From the NCBI GenBank assembly GCA_036250195.1, contig JAVHZZ010000005.1, forward strand, positions 186,010,448 through 186,074,447: 64,000 nucleotides of DNA. Direction: 5' to 3'. The stretch is from Mixophyes australis. Its lineage: Eukaryota; Chordata; Amphibia; Anura; Limnodynastidae. Shown piece by piece: positions 1 to 10,070 of this stretch. The notes under the pieces were generated by a model. It searched no databases, was not told the DNA's origin, and was given only the letters and a program-made list of their open reading frames with translations. The position numbers were made by a program, and so were the translations under genes. Every line of letters starts with the position of its first letter. The first letter of the stretch is position 1.

Positions 1-250
1 CAACAGCTGATGGGGCGCTCCGTCTCCTCCCCTCAACTCACTGACTGTCGGGTGTGACATCATCATCACGACCCGACAGTGTCAGTGAGTGGCGGGGAGG
101 AGACGGAGCAGAGAGGAGCAGCTTTATGAGGCAAGTTAAGGTAAGGAAAGACGTGTGGGGGGGTTGGGCATGGATTTTGAAAGTGTGCCAGGGGGGGCGC
201 GCGGATTTTGAAAGTGTGCCTAGGGCGCCAAGGACCCTAGCACCGGCCCT
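1..250. mobile_element. 3' part of a repeat element entering from the window edge
   Basis: A strong inverted repeat lies at 17-32 and 94-109 (arms of 16 bases read GCTCCGTCTCCTCCCC and its complement), with a second shorter palindrome around GACTGTCGGGT inside it. The segment ends in CACCGGCCCT near 250, an end that resembles hAT non-autonomous elements. The other end lies outside the window, so family and target duplication cannot be confirmed. Confidence 0.35.
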
Positions 251-587
251 AGGCATATCTATTTGTTATCAGTCTTAAATCCGTCTTTCTCTATATCAGT
301 ACAGTTTTAATAATGAATCAACTTGTATACAATCAGAGCATCTGAATAATCACAGCACCACTGAGTATTTCAGGACTGCGGGGAAGCAGTGATCTCTGCT
401 TTGTTACTGAGGGCAGAAATTATGTGACAGGGGCAGTGATGTCAGGAGGAAAATAGGGGCAAGCAGAAAGCCACAGACTGAGAGTTCGATAGTGGAAAGA
501 GCAGAGTCCACCAATATCTCTGAATAGTTATCTGAGGCTCCTATCAAACTGATGCAGAAGACTGTGGAGTCAAAAGCACGTCTGTGT
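251..587. other. no gene or repeat recognised
   Basis: Mixed-composition DNA with no open frame of note and no recognised motif. It ends at the target duplication of the next element. Confidence 0.5.
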
Positions 588-1486
588 TAGAGATGTTCAC
601 TGAACCCTGTTTTCTGGTTTTGGTTTTGGATGTGGATTAAACGTCGTGTTTTGGTTTTGGCAAAACCACCCTTGCGTGTTTTGGTTTTGGATACCAATTT
701 TTTTCTAAAATTCCTATTTTTTTTTCCTAAAATCACATATTTTTGCTTTGTTTTCACCCTAGATTATTATTAACCTCAATAACACTAATTTCAAGTCATT
801 TGCAGTCAATTTTGACCATCTCACAGGTCACAATATTATTTTCATACACTTTCAAACAAAGACTGCAGCAACCTGGCTGGATGCTAAGCGACAGAGCAAT
901 GACTCAAACACACAGCAGTTCATAGCAAATCTAGGAAACATTGGCACACAGCAGTGGCAGAAAAGAAAAGTGGTGCAAGATGAAATTGTCCATTGATCAT
1001 GAAACCAGTTATGGTTCATTTGATCGCTCCACCCGTTTCTTGGATAACTGTGGTAATTCTACAGCTAATACACAGTGATGAGCGCTGACAACCCTCCCCC
1101 TTCCCCCGCATGCTTACTATTATCAGACCCAGACCAACAGACCAAGCCAGGATGCCAGACAATGCACTAAAAAGAGCCATTGTAATTTCCAGCCCAAATT
1201 CCCACAAAATTGTAATATAGTTAGGTACTTTTGATATAAAGTACAAACACTTGATGAAACAGCAGCAAATTGGAAGGTAATACATATACATGTCTATTTA
1301 GACATCTATGCTTACATTACTTCTGCAAGCAACGTTGTTCTTTGCTAATAAAACTGTGTTCTTTATACCGTTCAAAATAATTAAATAAATAATCCTCCAC
1401 CATTCTTTCGATGTTGATAGTTGATAGTAGGATCAGGTGGAGTTACAGCAGAGGTGTCACTAATTCTGGTCAATTCTTTCAAGTAT

Positions 1487-1646
1487 TGTATCACGCTGAG
1501 AGTTATCTGGCCGGTTTGAAAAACCAATCAGATTCTAGTTATTATTTATTTAGTACATTCTACAAAATGATAGCTAGAATCTGATTGGCTGCTATAGGCA
1601 ACATCTCCACTTTTCAAACCCGCCAGAAAACTCTCAGCTTGATACA
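1487..1646. mobile_element. palindromic MITE (Harbinger-like family), nested in the old hAT
   Basis: Inverted ends TGTATCACGCTGAGAG (1487) and CTCTCAGCTTGATACA (to 1646) enclose arms containing AACCAATCAGATTCTAG and GAATCTGATTGGCTGC. The same internal arms occur at 49929-50093, 54424-54598 and 54794-54975, so this is a dispersed family. Its position shows it inserted into the older hAT copy. Confidence 0.7.
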
Positions 1647-1980
1647 TTTACCCCCCGAAGTCAAAAGTTTGTGCTGAGTCATCTGCATTATTAATATGTG
1701 TCTAAGATTTTTGCTAAGCACACAACAGTATATAGCACATGTAGGTAACATTGGCACACAGCGGCAGCTGAAAGGAAAATTGGTGCAAGATGAAATTGTC
1801 CTTGGGCCATCCCACCCACACGTTGGATCTTAAAAATAACATGCACACTTTAACAAACCAAGCACTTCAGCGACAAGGAGTGCCACTTTTGAGGCTGAAG
1901 TGCTTGGTTTGTTTGGGCCCCCACAAAACAGGGTAACAATGGGCTTAAGGCACCTAAGGTAACAGTGCTGTTAATGAAAT

Positions 1981-4086
1981 CTACTGTGGCAAGATGTTGT
2001 TGTCATCATCCTCACCCTCATCAGTTTGTGCATCATTGGTCAATTCTTTTAGACCAGACCAGATGTCAAAATGTTGTGCTGAGTCTTCCCTGGGTCTCTT
2101 GGGAAAGCTAAGATTTTTCCTAGCAGCAGTTAAGTGAGAAACTGAAGGAGGAGACGCCATCCTGTCACGTAACACTTGAGCTGTCATCTTGCTCACCAAG
2201 AGCTCATTGCATCTCTTTAGATCTGGGTCAGTCGGAAACAATGAGAAGACATTGCTCTTAAACCGAGGATAAAACACAGTTGCCAAAATGTAGTGATCCG
2301 ATTTCAAGATTTTGATAACTCCTGGCGAAGCAAATAAAGTATTTGATCTACAAGTCCGACATACTTAGCCTAATTGCTTTGTTTCATCTCCTCCTTCAGT
2401 TTCTCTAGCTGCTTTTCCAAAAGTCTAATTAAGGGAGTCACTTGACTCAAGCTAGCAGTGTCTGAACTCACTTCACAGGTGACTACTTCAAATGGTTTCA
2501 GCATCTTGCACAACACAGAAAGTATTCTCCACTGCGCTTGAGTAAAATACATCCCCCCTCCGTTCCCAATGTCATGGCTTGTGGAGAAAGTGTGAATGGC
2601 TTTTTGCTGTTCCTCCATCCGCAGAAGCATATACAGGGTAGAATTACACCTTGTCACTACCTCTTGCTTCAGTTGGTGGCAGGGCAAATTAAATTGCTCT
2701 TGTAGCTGCAGCAATCTCCAACGTGTTGTTGCCGAATGCTGAAAATGTCCAATTATTTTATGGGCCACAGACAGCATCTCATGCACATCCCTGTCATTTT
2801 TAAAAAAGCTCCACACCACCAAGTTTATTGTGTGAGCAAAACAGGGAATGTGAGGGAATTCGCCCAGCTGTAATGCAGCTCACAATATTGGCATTATCGG
2901 AAATTACATATCCTGAGGAGAGTTCAAGTGTGATAAACCATGTTGCAATGACATCCCTTAGTTTTTGTAACAGATTGTAAGTTGTATGCCTTTTAGTGAA
3001 GCCGTGATACACAGAGTAGCCTGCCTCTGACAAATGTGACATATTTGGGTACATGCTGCCGCTGTTCTTGCCAGTGAAGGCGAATCACCAACCCAGTGGG
3101 CTGTCACAGTCATATAATCTTCAGTTTGCCCAGTTCTGCTTGTCCACATATCTGTGGTTAAGTGTAGAGTGGGTAAAATGGCATTTTGTAGCCCAATAAT
3201 AACATTTTTATATACCTTCTGGTGGAGGTGAGGAATAGCTTTTCTAGTGAAATGGTGTCATGATGAAATTTGGTAATGGGGACACAAAAACCTCAAGTAA
3301 CTGTCTAAAACCAGCTGCATTAAGAGTGGATATTGGACGAGTCATCTAGCCTTACCAACTTGGATGCAGGACCAACTCCGATCGCTACTGAGGATATTGA
3401 TGAGGACAGTGTTGTGATTGCAGGCGTCAGGATGTAGCTGAGAGAAGGGACCTAGCAGTTGATGGATTGCTTGTTATTTTTTTAGCATAAGTTTCTGATT
3501 TTCCCAACAGCTTGCCATGAACTCACTTCAAATGGCGTAACATGGATGAGGTTCCTAGATGGTTAAGGTCACTACCTCTACTGACTGTGCCTTTGCAAAC
3601 CCTACAAATGCCTAGACAACTGTTGTCAGGATTTGGGTAAAAGTAATCCCACACATAAGAGGTGGATTTTTTTGTTTTATGTCCATGCATGACAATGGCC
3701 TTCTTCTTATCACATGCAAAAACTGCTTCCACCGGTGCAGGACTTAAACAAACATCAGTCTCATCAACATCTTCATTAGTGCCCTCGTCGGCTACACAAA
3801 TATCTTCCTCTTCCTGTTGCAATTCCAAAGTGGCATCCTCAATTTGTGTATCACCGGCTACACTTGGGCTGTTCATGCACACATCTGCAGAACCGCTGAA
3901 AAGGACCAAGGTGAAAGGTGTTTTTTTACATTTTGGTTTCCCTAACGTACAAACACTACGCACTGTAACATAGGCTTTACCAGATGACATAGAGGGATTA
4001 CTATCATCATGACTGGTGCCAGCAGCTGCTTGGTGCTCCTGCTCTTCTGTGTACTGCTGTGAATCCATTTTGATAACACTGTACAC
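1981..4086 (-). pseudogene. broken BED zinc-finger hAT transposase
   Basis: Pieces of one protein occur in order on the minus strand but in different frames: an acidic N-terminus and BED finger (3523-4086, with DYFYPNPDNSC, CRVC and GTSSMLRHLK), the TGQTEDYMTVTAHWV region after the first catalytic aspartate (2958-3149), the YVISDNAN region (2800-3054), the QEVVTRCNSTLYMLLRMEE region (2370-2822), and the YILATVFYPRFK to acidic C-terminal tail (1981-2307). Each aligns with the intact transposase at 6947-9574. Frameshifts separate the blocks, and the stretch from about 3150 to 3520 is badly eroded. The conserved TRW is TRC here and LDPRFK is FYPRFK. The C-terminal hAT dimerisation block (YSERVFSAAG in the intact copy) is not found. 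No functional product is possible. Confidence 0.85.
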
Positions 4087-4089
4087 TTT

Positions 4090-4540
4090 GACTGCAAATT
4101 CAGAAGACCAAGCCTGCCAGCCCTAGTATTTCTATTTCAGCAATGACAATTAGCGATGGAGCAATGGCGCTCTCCTCTTTGTGTGTAACCTATATAACAC
4201 CATACAATTTGACTGCAAATTCAGAAGACCAAGCCTGCCAGCCCTAGTATTTCTATTTCAGCAAAGACAATTAGCAATGGAGCTCTCCTCTTTGTGTGTT
4301 ACCTATATAACACAGTACAATGTGACTGCAGATTTACACCAAGCCTGCCAGACCTAGTATTTCTATTTCAGAAATGGCAATTAGCAATGGAACTCTCCTC
4401 TTTGTGTGTTACCTATATATATCAGTACAATGTGACTGCAGATTTACACCAAGACTGCCAGCCCTATTATTTGTATTTCAGCAATGGCAATTAGCAATGG
4501 AGCAATGTAGCTCTCCTGATTATCACTGGAGACTTTGAAG
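4090..4540. repeat. four diverged tandem units of about 110-121 bp
   Basis: The phrase CTAGTATTTCTATTTCAG or a close variant recurs at about 4123, 4244, 4354 and 4464, each followed by GGAGCTCTCCTCTTTGTG-type sequence. It lies on the upstream (5') side of the degraded transposase, the same place where the intact relative carries a 294-bp tandem array. Confidence 0.8.
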
Positions 4541-4834
4541 AACACTGCTACCCCTCCTCTTTCTATTCTACCTATGAAGCTGCCCAGCTGCTCTACAGAC
4601 TGCCAAGAACTGTGCTACCCCTTCTGTGTCCCTCTGTGAAATGGCACTGGATCACCCTGGAGGGCGGTACTTACAGAATCCAAAATTTGCAAGATCCGAT
4701 TATGCAACGATGACGTTTTGCCTCATTTTCAACTCCGAGGGCACGCAAAAGTACCGAGCCGGCTCTGATCGGTACTCGAATCTGCTAGGTTCAGGTATGT
4801 TCGGTTCTCAGGGAACTGTGCTTGAGCATCTCTA

Positions 4835-5257
4835 GTCTATATTAAACAGAGTTCATGCATCTGCCTAGTTTTTTTCCCCTGAAATTGAGTAATATTCGTA
4901 ACATGTTTAATTTCAATTTCAGTTTGTTTTTCTTAGTGCCTGGACCAGTGGCAGAACCACTCACACACAAAGACTTAGCATTTCTTTGTTTTGTTTACTT
5001 CAAATTTGAAGTATAATTAACTCCATTAAGATCTGTAACCAGCTAACCCTCATAATCAAAGCCAATCATGATTAACCAACCGATTTCCGAACTAACTAAC
5101 ACAACAAACAAAAATGTTCTACAATACGCCTGCAGCAGCAACTTTTTCTCTGTAGTCAACTGCTTCACTCTAAATAGAGGCACAACACAAATTAAAAGAA
5201 ATATTGATACCACACATTGGAAAAAAAACATTGATACCATACATTAAAACAATGCAT
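4835..5257. other. spacer between the two hAT copies
   Basis: About 420 bases of AT-rich DNA without a recognisable gene. It is the pre-insertion host sequence between the two elements, apart from their target duplications. Confidence 0.5.
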
Positions 5258-5265
5258 GTTAAAAC
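5258..5265. repeat. left 8-bp target site duplication, GTTAAAAC
   Basis: Identical to the octamer at 12763-12770 immediately outside the other end of the element. Eight bases is the hAT superfamily signature. Confidence 0.93.
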
Positions 5266-5430
5266 TAGGGATGAGCGCACTCGGATTTTTGAAATCCGAG
5301 CCCACCCGAACGTTGCGGATCCGAGTCGGATCCGAGACAGATCCGGGTATTGGCGCCAAATTCAAAAGTGAAACTGAGGCTCTGACTCATAATCCCATTG
5401 TCGGATCTCGCGATACTCGGATCCTATAAA
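5266..5430 (+). promoter_or_regulatory. left terminal inverted repeat and subterminal ATCCGA cluster
   Basis: After the 13-bp terminal repeat, ATCCGAG occurs at about 5294, 5319 and 5330 and its complement CTCGGAT at 5279 and near 5415. The first inverted pair forms the small hairpin CTCGGATTTTTGAAATCCGAG. In hAT elements such subterminal repeats are transposase binding sites. That role is inferred here. Confidence 0.55.
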
Positions 5431-5505
5431 TTCCCCGCTAGTCGCCGCCATCTTCACTCGGGCATTGATCAGGGTAGAGGGAGGGTGTGTTAGGTGGTCC
5501 TCTGT

Positions 5506-5623
5506 GCTGTTTAGTTCTGTGCTGTTTAGTTCTGTGCTGTTTAGTTCTGTGCTGTTTAGTTCTGTGCTGTGCTGTGCTGTGCTGTTTAGTGCTGTGCTGT
5601 GCTGTGCTGTGCTGTGCTGTGTT
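5506..5623 (+). repeat. minisatellite, TGTGCTGTTTAGTTC units grading into CTGTG repeats
   Basis: Four or five copies of a 15-bp unit are followed by runs of the 5-bp unit CTGTG. Open frames crossing this block are repeat artefacts. Confidence 0.9.
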
Positions 5624-6551
5624 CTGCAGTATCAGTCCAGTGGTGCTGTGTGCTGTGCTCTGTCCTTCTGAGGTCAGTGGTGCTGCTGGGTCCTGTGCTG
5701 TGTCCTGTTCAGTCCAGTGGTGCTGTGTCCTGTGCTCTGTGCTTCTAAGGGCATAGTTATTTCCCCAATATTCCCCTGTGTTTAAAAAAATAAAAAAAAG
5801 TTTTTTTAAAAAATACCAAAAACTACTTTAATATTTTTTAATTACCACAAAATTTTCACAACCAATCCTGCAGTATAAGCCCATTGGTACTGCAATATTA
5901 CCAAGTTCACACATTCAGCAGTAAAAGTCCAGTGGTACTGCAATATTACAAAGTTTACACATTCTGCAGTATCAGTCCAGTGGTGCTGTGTCCTGTGCTC
6001 TGTCCTGCTGAGTTCCGTAGTGCTGCTGGATCCTGTGCCGTGTCCTGTTCAGTCCAGTGGTGCTGTGTCCTGTGCTCTGTGCTTCTAAGGGCATAGTTTT
6101 TTCCCCATTATTCCCAAGTTTTTAAAAAATAAAAAAAAAGTAAAAAATAATAAAAAATTTAAAAAAAAAAAAATATATAATAATTATAACCAAATTTGCA
6201 AAACCAATCCAGCATTATAAGTCCATTGGTACTGCAATATTACCAAGTTCACACATTCTGCAGTATCAGTCCAGTGGTGCTGTGTCCTGTGCTCTGTCCT
6301 GCTGAGTTCCGTAGTGCTGCTGGGTCCTGTGCCGTGTCCTGTTCAGTCCAGTGGTGCTGTGTCCTGTGCTCTGTGCTTCTAAGGGCATAGTTATTTCCCC
6401 ACTATTCCCAAGTTTTTTAAAAATAAGAAAAAAGTAAAAAAAAAAAAAAAATTAAAAAAAAAAAAAATATATAATAATTATAACCAAATTTGCAAAACCA
6501 ATCCAGCAGTATAAGTCCATTGGTACTGCAATATTACCAAGTTCACACATT
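5624..6551 (+). repeat. three tandem units (340, 294, 294 bp) upstream of the transposase
   Basis: CTGCAGTATCAGTCCAGTGG recurs at 5624, 5964 and 6258, and the unit start CTGCAGTATC again at 6552. Each unit carries a CTGTGTCCTGTGCTCTGT-rich half and a long A/T-rich half ending TAAGTCCATTGGTACTGC. The last two units are the most alike, indicating recent duplication. The array fills the space where a promoter or 5' untranslated region would lie. Confidence 0.9.
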
Positions 6552-6575
6552 CTGCAGTATCTTGTGCTACATATA

Positions 6576-6938
6576 ATGGAGACCAAAAATTTGGAGGATA
6601 AAGTAGGGAAAGATCAAGACCCACTTCCTCCTAATGCTGAAGCTGCTGCCACTAGTCATGACATAGACGATGAAATGCCATCAACGTCGTCTTCCAAGCC
6701 CGATGCCCAATCTCGTAGTACCGGGCATGTAAAATCCAAAAAGCCCAAGTTAAGAAAAAGTAGCAAAAAGAGAAACTTAAAATCATCTGAGGAGAAACGT
6801 AAAGTTGCCAATATGCCATTTACGACACGGAGTGGCAAGGAACGGCTTAGGCCCTGGCCCGTGTTCATGACTAGTGGTTCAGCTTCACCCACGGATCTTA
6901 GCCCTCCTCCTCCTCCCCCCCCCCCTACAAAAAATTGA
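6576..6938 (+). CDS. basic upstream frame of the hAT element, probable N-terminal part of the transposase
   Basis: From the first ATG (6576) this frame encodes about 120 residues: an acidic start, a serine-rich stretch (MPSTSSSKPDAQS), a strongly basic patch with KSKKPKLRKSSKKR that looks like a nuclear localisation signal, then a polyproline run (PPPPPPPP) translated from a CTCC/poly-C tract, ending at a TGA at 6936. The transposase frame opens at once in another register: its last in-frame stop is at 6899-6901 and it is open across the same poly-C tract. The simplest reading is that both were one protein and the 11-base C run (or the following A run) has changed length. A separate small protein or an intron is possible. 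The frame is not seen clearly in the old copy. Confidence 0.5.
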   Translation: METKNLEDKVGKDQDPLPPNAEAAATSHDIDDEMPSTSSSKPDAQSRSTGHVKSKKPKLRKSSKKRNLKSSEEKRKVANMPFTTRSGKERLRPWPVFMTSGSASPTDLSPPPPPPPPTKN

Positions 6939-6946
6939 AGAGAGTT

Positions 6947-9574
6947 ATGCTGTCAGCAACAAAACAGCAAACAACTCTGCCTTCTAAAGAGAAATTATCA
7001 CAAATCCCCAAGGCGAGTCCAAGCGTGTTGGTGGTTGTCAAGCCTGACCTTCCCATCACTGTACGGGAAGAGGTGGCTCGGGAGGAGGCTATTGATGATG
7101 TAGCTGGCGCTGTGGAGGAACTTGATGATGAGGATGGTGATGTGGTTATTGTAAATGAGGCACCAGGGGGGGAAACAGCTGATGTCCATGGGATGAAAAA
7201 GCCCATCGTCATGCCTGGTCAGAAGACCAAAAAATGCACCTCTTCGGTCTGGAGTTATTTTTATCCAAATCCAGACAACCAATGTATGGCAATATGTAGC
7301 TTATGTAAAGCTCAAATAAGCAGGGGTAAGGATCTTGCCCACCTAGGAACATCCTCCCTTATACGTCACCTGAATAACCTTCATAGTTCAGTGGTTAGTT
7401 CAGGAACTGGGGCTAGGACCCTCATCGGTACAGGGACACCTAAATCCCGTGGTCCAGTTGGATACACACCAGCAACACCCTCCTCGTCAACTTCCTCCAC
7501 AATCTCCATCAGATTCAGTCCTGCAGCCCAAGTCAGCAGCCAGACTGAGTCCTCCTCAATACGGGATTCATCCAAAGAATCCTGCAGCGGTACGCCTACT
7601 ACTGCCACTGCTGCTGTTGCTGCTGTTAGTCGGTCATCTTCCCAGAGGGGAAGTCGTAAGACCGCTAAGTCTTTCACCAAACAATTGACCGTCCAACAGT
7701 CGTTTGCCATGACCACCAAATACGATAGTAGTCACCCTATTGCAAAGCGTATAACTGCGGCTGTAACTGCAATGTTGGTGTTAGACGTGCGCCCGGTGTC
7801 CGCCATCAGTGGAGTGGGATTTAGAGGGTTGATGGAGGTATTGTGTCCCCGGTACCAAATCCCCTCGAGATTCCACTTCACTAGGCAGGCGATACCAAAA
7901 ATGTACAGAGAAGTACGATCAAGTGTCCTCAGTGCTCTTAAAAATGCGGTTGTACCCACTGTCCACTTAACCACGGACATGTGGACAAGTGGTTCTGGGC
8001 AAACAAAGGACTATATGACTGTGACAGCCCACTGGGTTGATGCATCCCCTTCCGCAGCAACAGCAACAGCTGCATCAGTAGCAGCATCTACAAAATGGCT
8101 GCTCATGCAAAGGCAGGCAACATTGTGCATTACAGGCTTTAATAAGAGGCACAACGCTGACAACATATTAGAGAAAATGAGGGAAATTATCTCCCAGTGG
8201 CTTACCCCACTTAGACTCTCATGGGGATTTGTGGTGTCAGACAATGCCAGTAACATTGTGCGGGCATTAAATATGGGCAATTTCCAGCACGTCCCATGTT
8301 TTGCCCACACCATTAATTTGGTGGTGCAGCATTACCTCAAGAGTGACAGGGGTGTGCAGGAGATGCTTGCGGTGGCCCGCAAAATTGCTGGACACTTTCG
8401 GCATTCAGCCAGTGCCTACCGCAGACTAGAGGCACATCAAAAAAGCTTGAACCTGCCCTGCCATCACCTCAAACAAGAGGTTGTGACGCGCTGGAACTCC
8501 ACCCTCTATATGCTGCAGAGGATGGAGGAGCAGCAAAAGGCCATTCAGGCCTACACAGCCACCTACGACATAGGCAAAGGAGTGGGGATGCGCCTCAGTC
8601 AAGCGCAGTGGAGACTGATTTCCGTGTTGTGCAAGGTTCTGCAGCCATTTGAACTTGCCACACGAGAAGTCAGTTCCGACACTGCCAGCTTGAGTCAGGT
8701 CATTCCCCTGATCAGGCTGTTGCAGAAGCAGCTGGAGAAAGTGAGGGAGGAGCTGGTAAGCCATTGTGATTACACCAAGCATGTAGCTCTTGTGGATGTA
8801 GCCCTTCGTACGCTTTGCCAGGATCCGAGGGTGGTCACTCTTTTAAAGTCAGAGGAATACATTCTGGCCACCGTGCTCGATCCTCGGTTTAAAGCGTATG
8901 TTGTGTCTCTGTTTCTGGCGGACACAAGTCTACAGCGGTGCAAAGACCTGCTGGTCAGGAGATTGTCCTCTGAAGAGGACCGTGACATGCCAACAGCTCC
9001 ACCCTCATTTTCTTCCACATCTATGGCTGCGAGGAAAAAGCTCAGTTTTCCCAAAAGAGGCACTGGCGGGGATGCTGATAACATCTGGTCCGGACTGAAG
9101 GACCTGCCAACCATTGCAGACATGTCTACTCTCGCTGCATTGGATGCTGTGACAATAGAAAAAATTGTGGATGATTACTTTGCTGACACCATCCAAGTAG
9201 ACATGTCAGACAGTCCATATTGTTACTGGCAGGAAAAAAAGGCAGTTTGGAAGCCCCTGTACAAACTGGCTCTATTTTACCTGAGTTGTCCCCCCTCCAG
9301 TGTGTACTCGGAAAGAGTTTTTAGTGCAGCGGGGAACCTGGTCAGTGAGCGGCGAAGGAGGTTGCTTCCTCACAACGTTGAAAAAATGATGTTTATAAAA
9401 ATGAATAATCAATTCCTCAATGAAGTACAGCACTGCCCTCCAGATACTACAGAGGGACCTGTGGTTGTGGAGTCCAGCGGGGACGAATTGATAATGTGTG
9501 ATGAGGAGGAAGTACACACTGTAGGGGGAGAGGAATCAGAGGTTGAGGATGAGGACGACATCTTGCCTCAGTAG
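6947..9574 (+). CDS. BED zinc-finger hAT-family transposase, intact frame
   Basis: The frame is open from 6902 (after a TAG at 6899) to the stop at 9572-9574. The first ATG is at 6947, giving 875 residues; numbering below counts from a TTG at 6935 (879 residues). An acidic N-terminus is followed by a BED finger at about 104-150 (C121, C124, H145, H150), a serine/threonine-rich linker, and the hAT RNase H-like catalytic core: D348 in LTTDMWTS, D436 in VVSDNASN, CFAHTINLVV at 455-464, and R519-W520 in TRWNSTLYML. The C-terminal dimerisation block has E793 in YSERVFSAAG and continues to about 822; an acidic tail ends DEDDILPQ. These positions match the D, D, E triad known for hAT enzymes such as Hermes. 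The protein would bind the element ends in the nucleus and cut and rejoin DNA. There is no premature stop and no missing catalytic residue. Domesticated ZBED genes are related, but the flanking inverted repeats and target duplication mark this as a transposon gene. Confidence 0.93.
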   Translation: MLSATKQQTTLPSKEKLSQIPKASPSVLVVVKPDLPITVREEVAREEAIDDVAGAVEELDDEDGDVVIVNEAPGGETADVHGMKKPIVMPGQKTKKCTSSVWSYFYPNPDNQCMAICSLCKAQISRGKDLAHLGTSSLIRHLNNLHSSVVSSGTGARTLIGTGTPKSRGPVGYTPATPSSSTSSTISIRFSPAAQVSSQTESSSIRDSSKESCSGTPTTATAAVAAVSRSSSQRGSRKTAKSFTKQLTVQQSFAMTTKYDSSHPIAKRITAAVTAMLVLDVRPVSAISGVGFRGLMEVLCPRYQIPSRFHFTRQAIPKMYREVRSSVLSALKNAVVPTVHLTTDMWTSGSGQTKDYMTVTAHWVDASPSAATATAASVAASTKWLLMQRQATLCITGFNKRHNADNILEKMREIISQWLTPLRLSWGFVVSDNASNIVRALNMGNFQHVPCFAHTINLVVQHYLKSDRGVQEMLAVARKIAGHFRHSASAYRRLEAHQKSLNLPCHHLKQEVVTRWNSTLYMLQRMEEQQKAIQAYTATYDIGKGVGMRLSQAQWRLISVLCKVLQPFELATREVSSDTASLSQVIPLIRLLQKQLEKVREELVSHCDYTKHVALVDVALRTLCQDPRVVTLLKSEEYILATVLDPRFKAYVVSLFLADTSLQRCKDLLVRRLSSEEDRDMPTAPPSFSSTSMAARKKLSFPKRGTGGDADNIWSGLKDLPTIADMSTLAALDAVTIEKIVDDYFADTIQVDMSDSPYCYWQEKKAVWKPLYKLALFYLSCPPSSVYSERVFSAAGNLVSERRRRLLPHNVEKMMFIKMNNQFLNEVQHCPPDTTEGPVVVESSGDELIMCDEEEVHTVGGEESEVEDEDDILPQ

Positions 9575-10070
9575 AGCCTGTTTAGTCTGTCTGTACAGGG
9601 AGAGATGAATAGCTTTTTTGGTGTGGGGGCCCAAACAAACCAATCATTTCAGTCAAAGTTGTTTGGTAGGCCCTGTCGCTGAAATGATTTGTGTGTTAAA
9701 GTGTGCATGTCCTATTTCAACAGCAGACCTCTCAACTGCAGCTCATCCCTCCTCTGCGGGGATAATGTCTCCTGTGCTCTGACACGTCACTCTGTATACT
9801 CTCAGCCTCAGGATCTGACACTACAGCTACCATGCCTCTTGTAGCAGCCCTCACTCCAGGGCCTCTTCCATGTGCAGTGTCCCCCTCTCTCTTGGGTTCA
9901 CTATAGTGGCATGGAGTTCTCCCCCTCATCCAGGGCACACATTCCTTGCCCTGGCTCAGTCACCACGCTCAGACTTCCAGGCAATGCTGGGGGAGCCTGG
10001 GAGCTTCCACCCCAGGTCCCCAGCTACAACTCTCCTCTCCTGTGTCTTCTCTCTCTTTCTGACACTTTAA
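9575..10070 (+). other. proximal 3' tail of the hAT element
   Basis: The first about 130 bases contain an imperfect inverted repeat around CCAATCATTTCAG and CTGAAATGATTTG. A related CTTCAG hairpin stands at the same place after the transposase in the older copy (about 1855-1915). The remainder is C/T-rich and has no recognised feature or match within the window. Confidence 0.6.

Larger units (their letters stand above)
588..4834 (-). mobile_element. degraded hAT element (4.2 kb), same family as the 5266-12762 element
   Basis: The ends are TAGAGATGTTCAC at 588 and, inverted, TAGAGATGCTCAAG at 4834. Flanking octamers are GTCTGTGT (580-587) and GTCTATAT (4835-4842), matching at 6 of 8 positions with both differences being G/A transitions. 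This is what a decayed hAT 8-bp target duplication looks like. Inside, on the minus strand, lies a broken BED/hAT transposase. The post-transposase DNA (about 1840-1930, and 735-820) can be aligned by eye to 9610-9700 and 12515-12575 of the intact element. Two diverged copies of a roughly 80-bp segment lie at about 920-1000 and 1730-1810. The copy is clearly old. Confidence 0.8.

Noticed and set aside
5465..6390. Cysteine/leucine/valine-rich open frames upstream of the transposase
   Set aside because: They follow the CTGTG minisatellite and the 294-bp tandem units and have no conserved protein features.
6925..9517. Several minus-strand open frames opposite the transposase
   Set aside because: Shadows of the coding strand; none has independent protein features, and the plus frame carries all hAT motifs.
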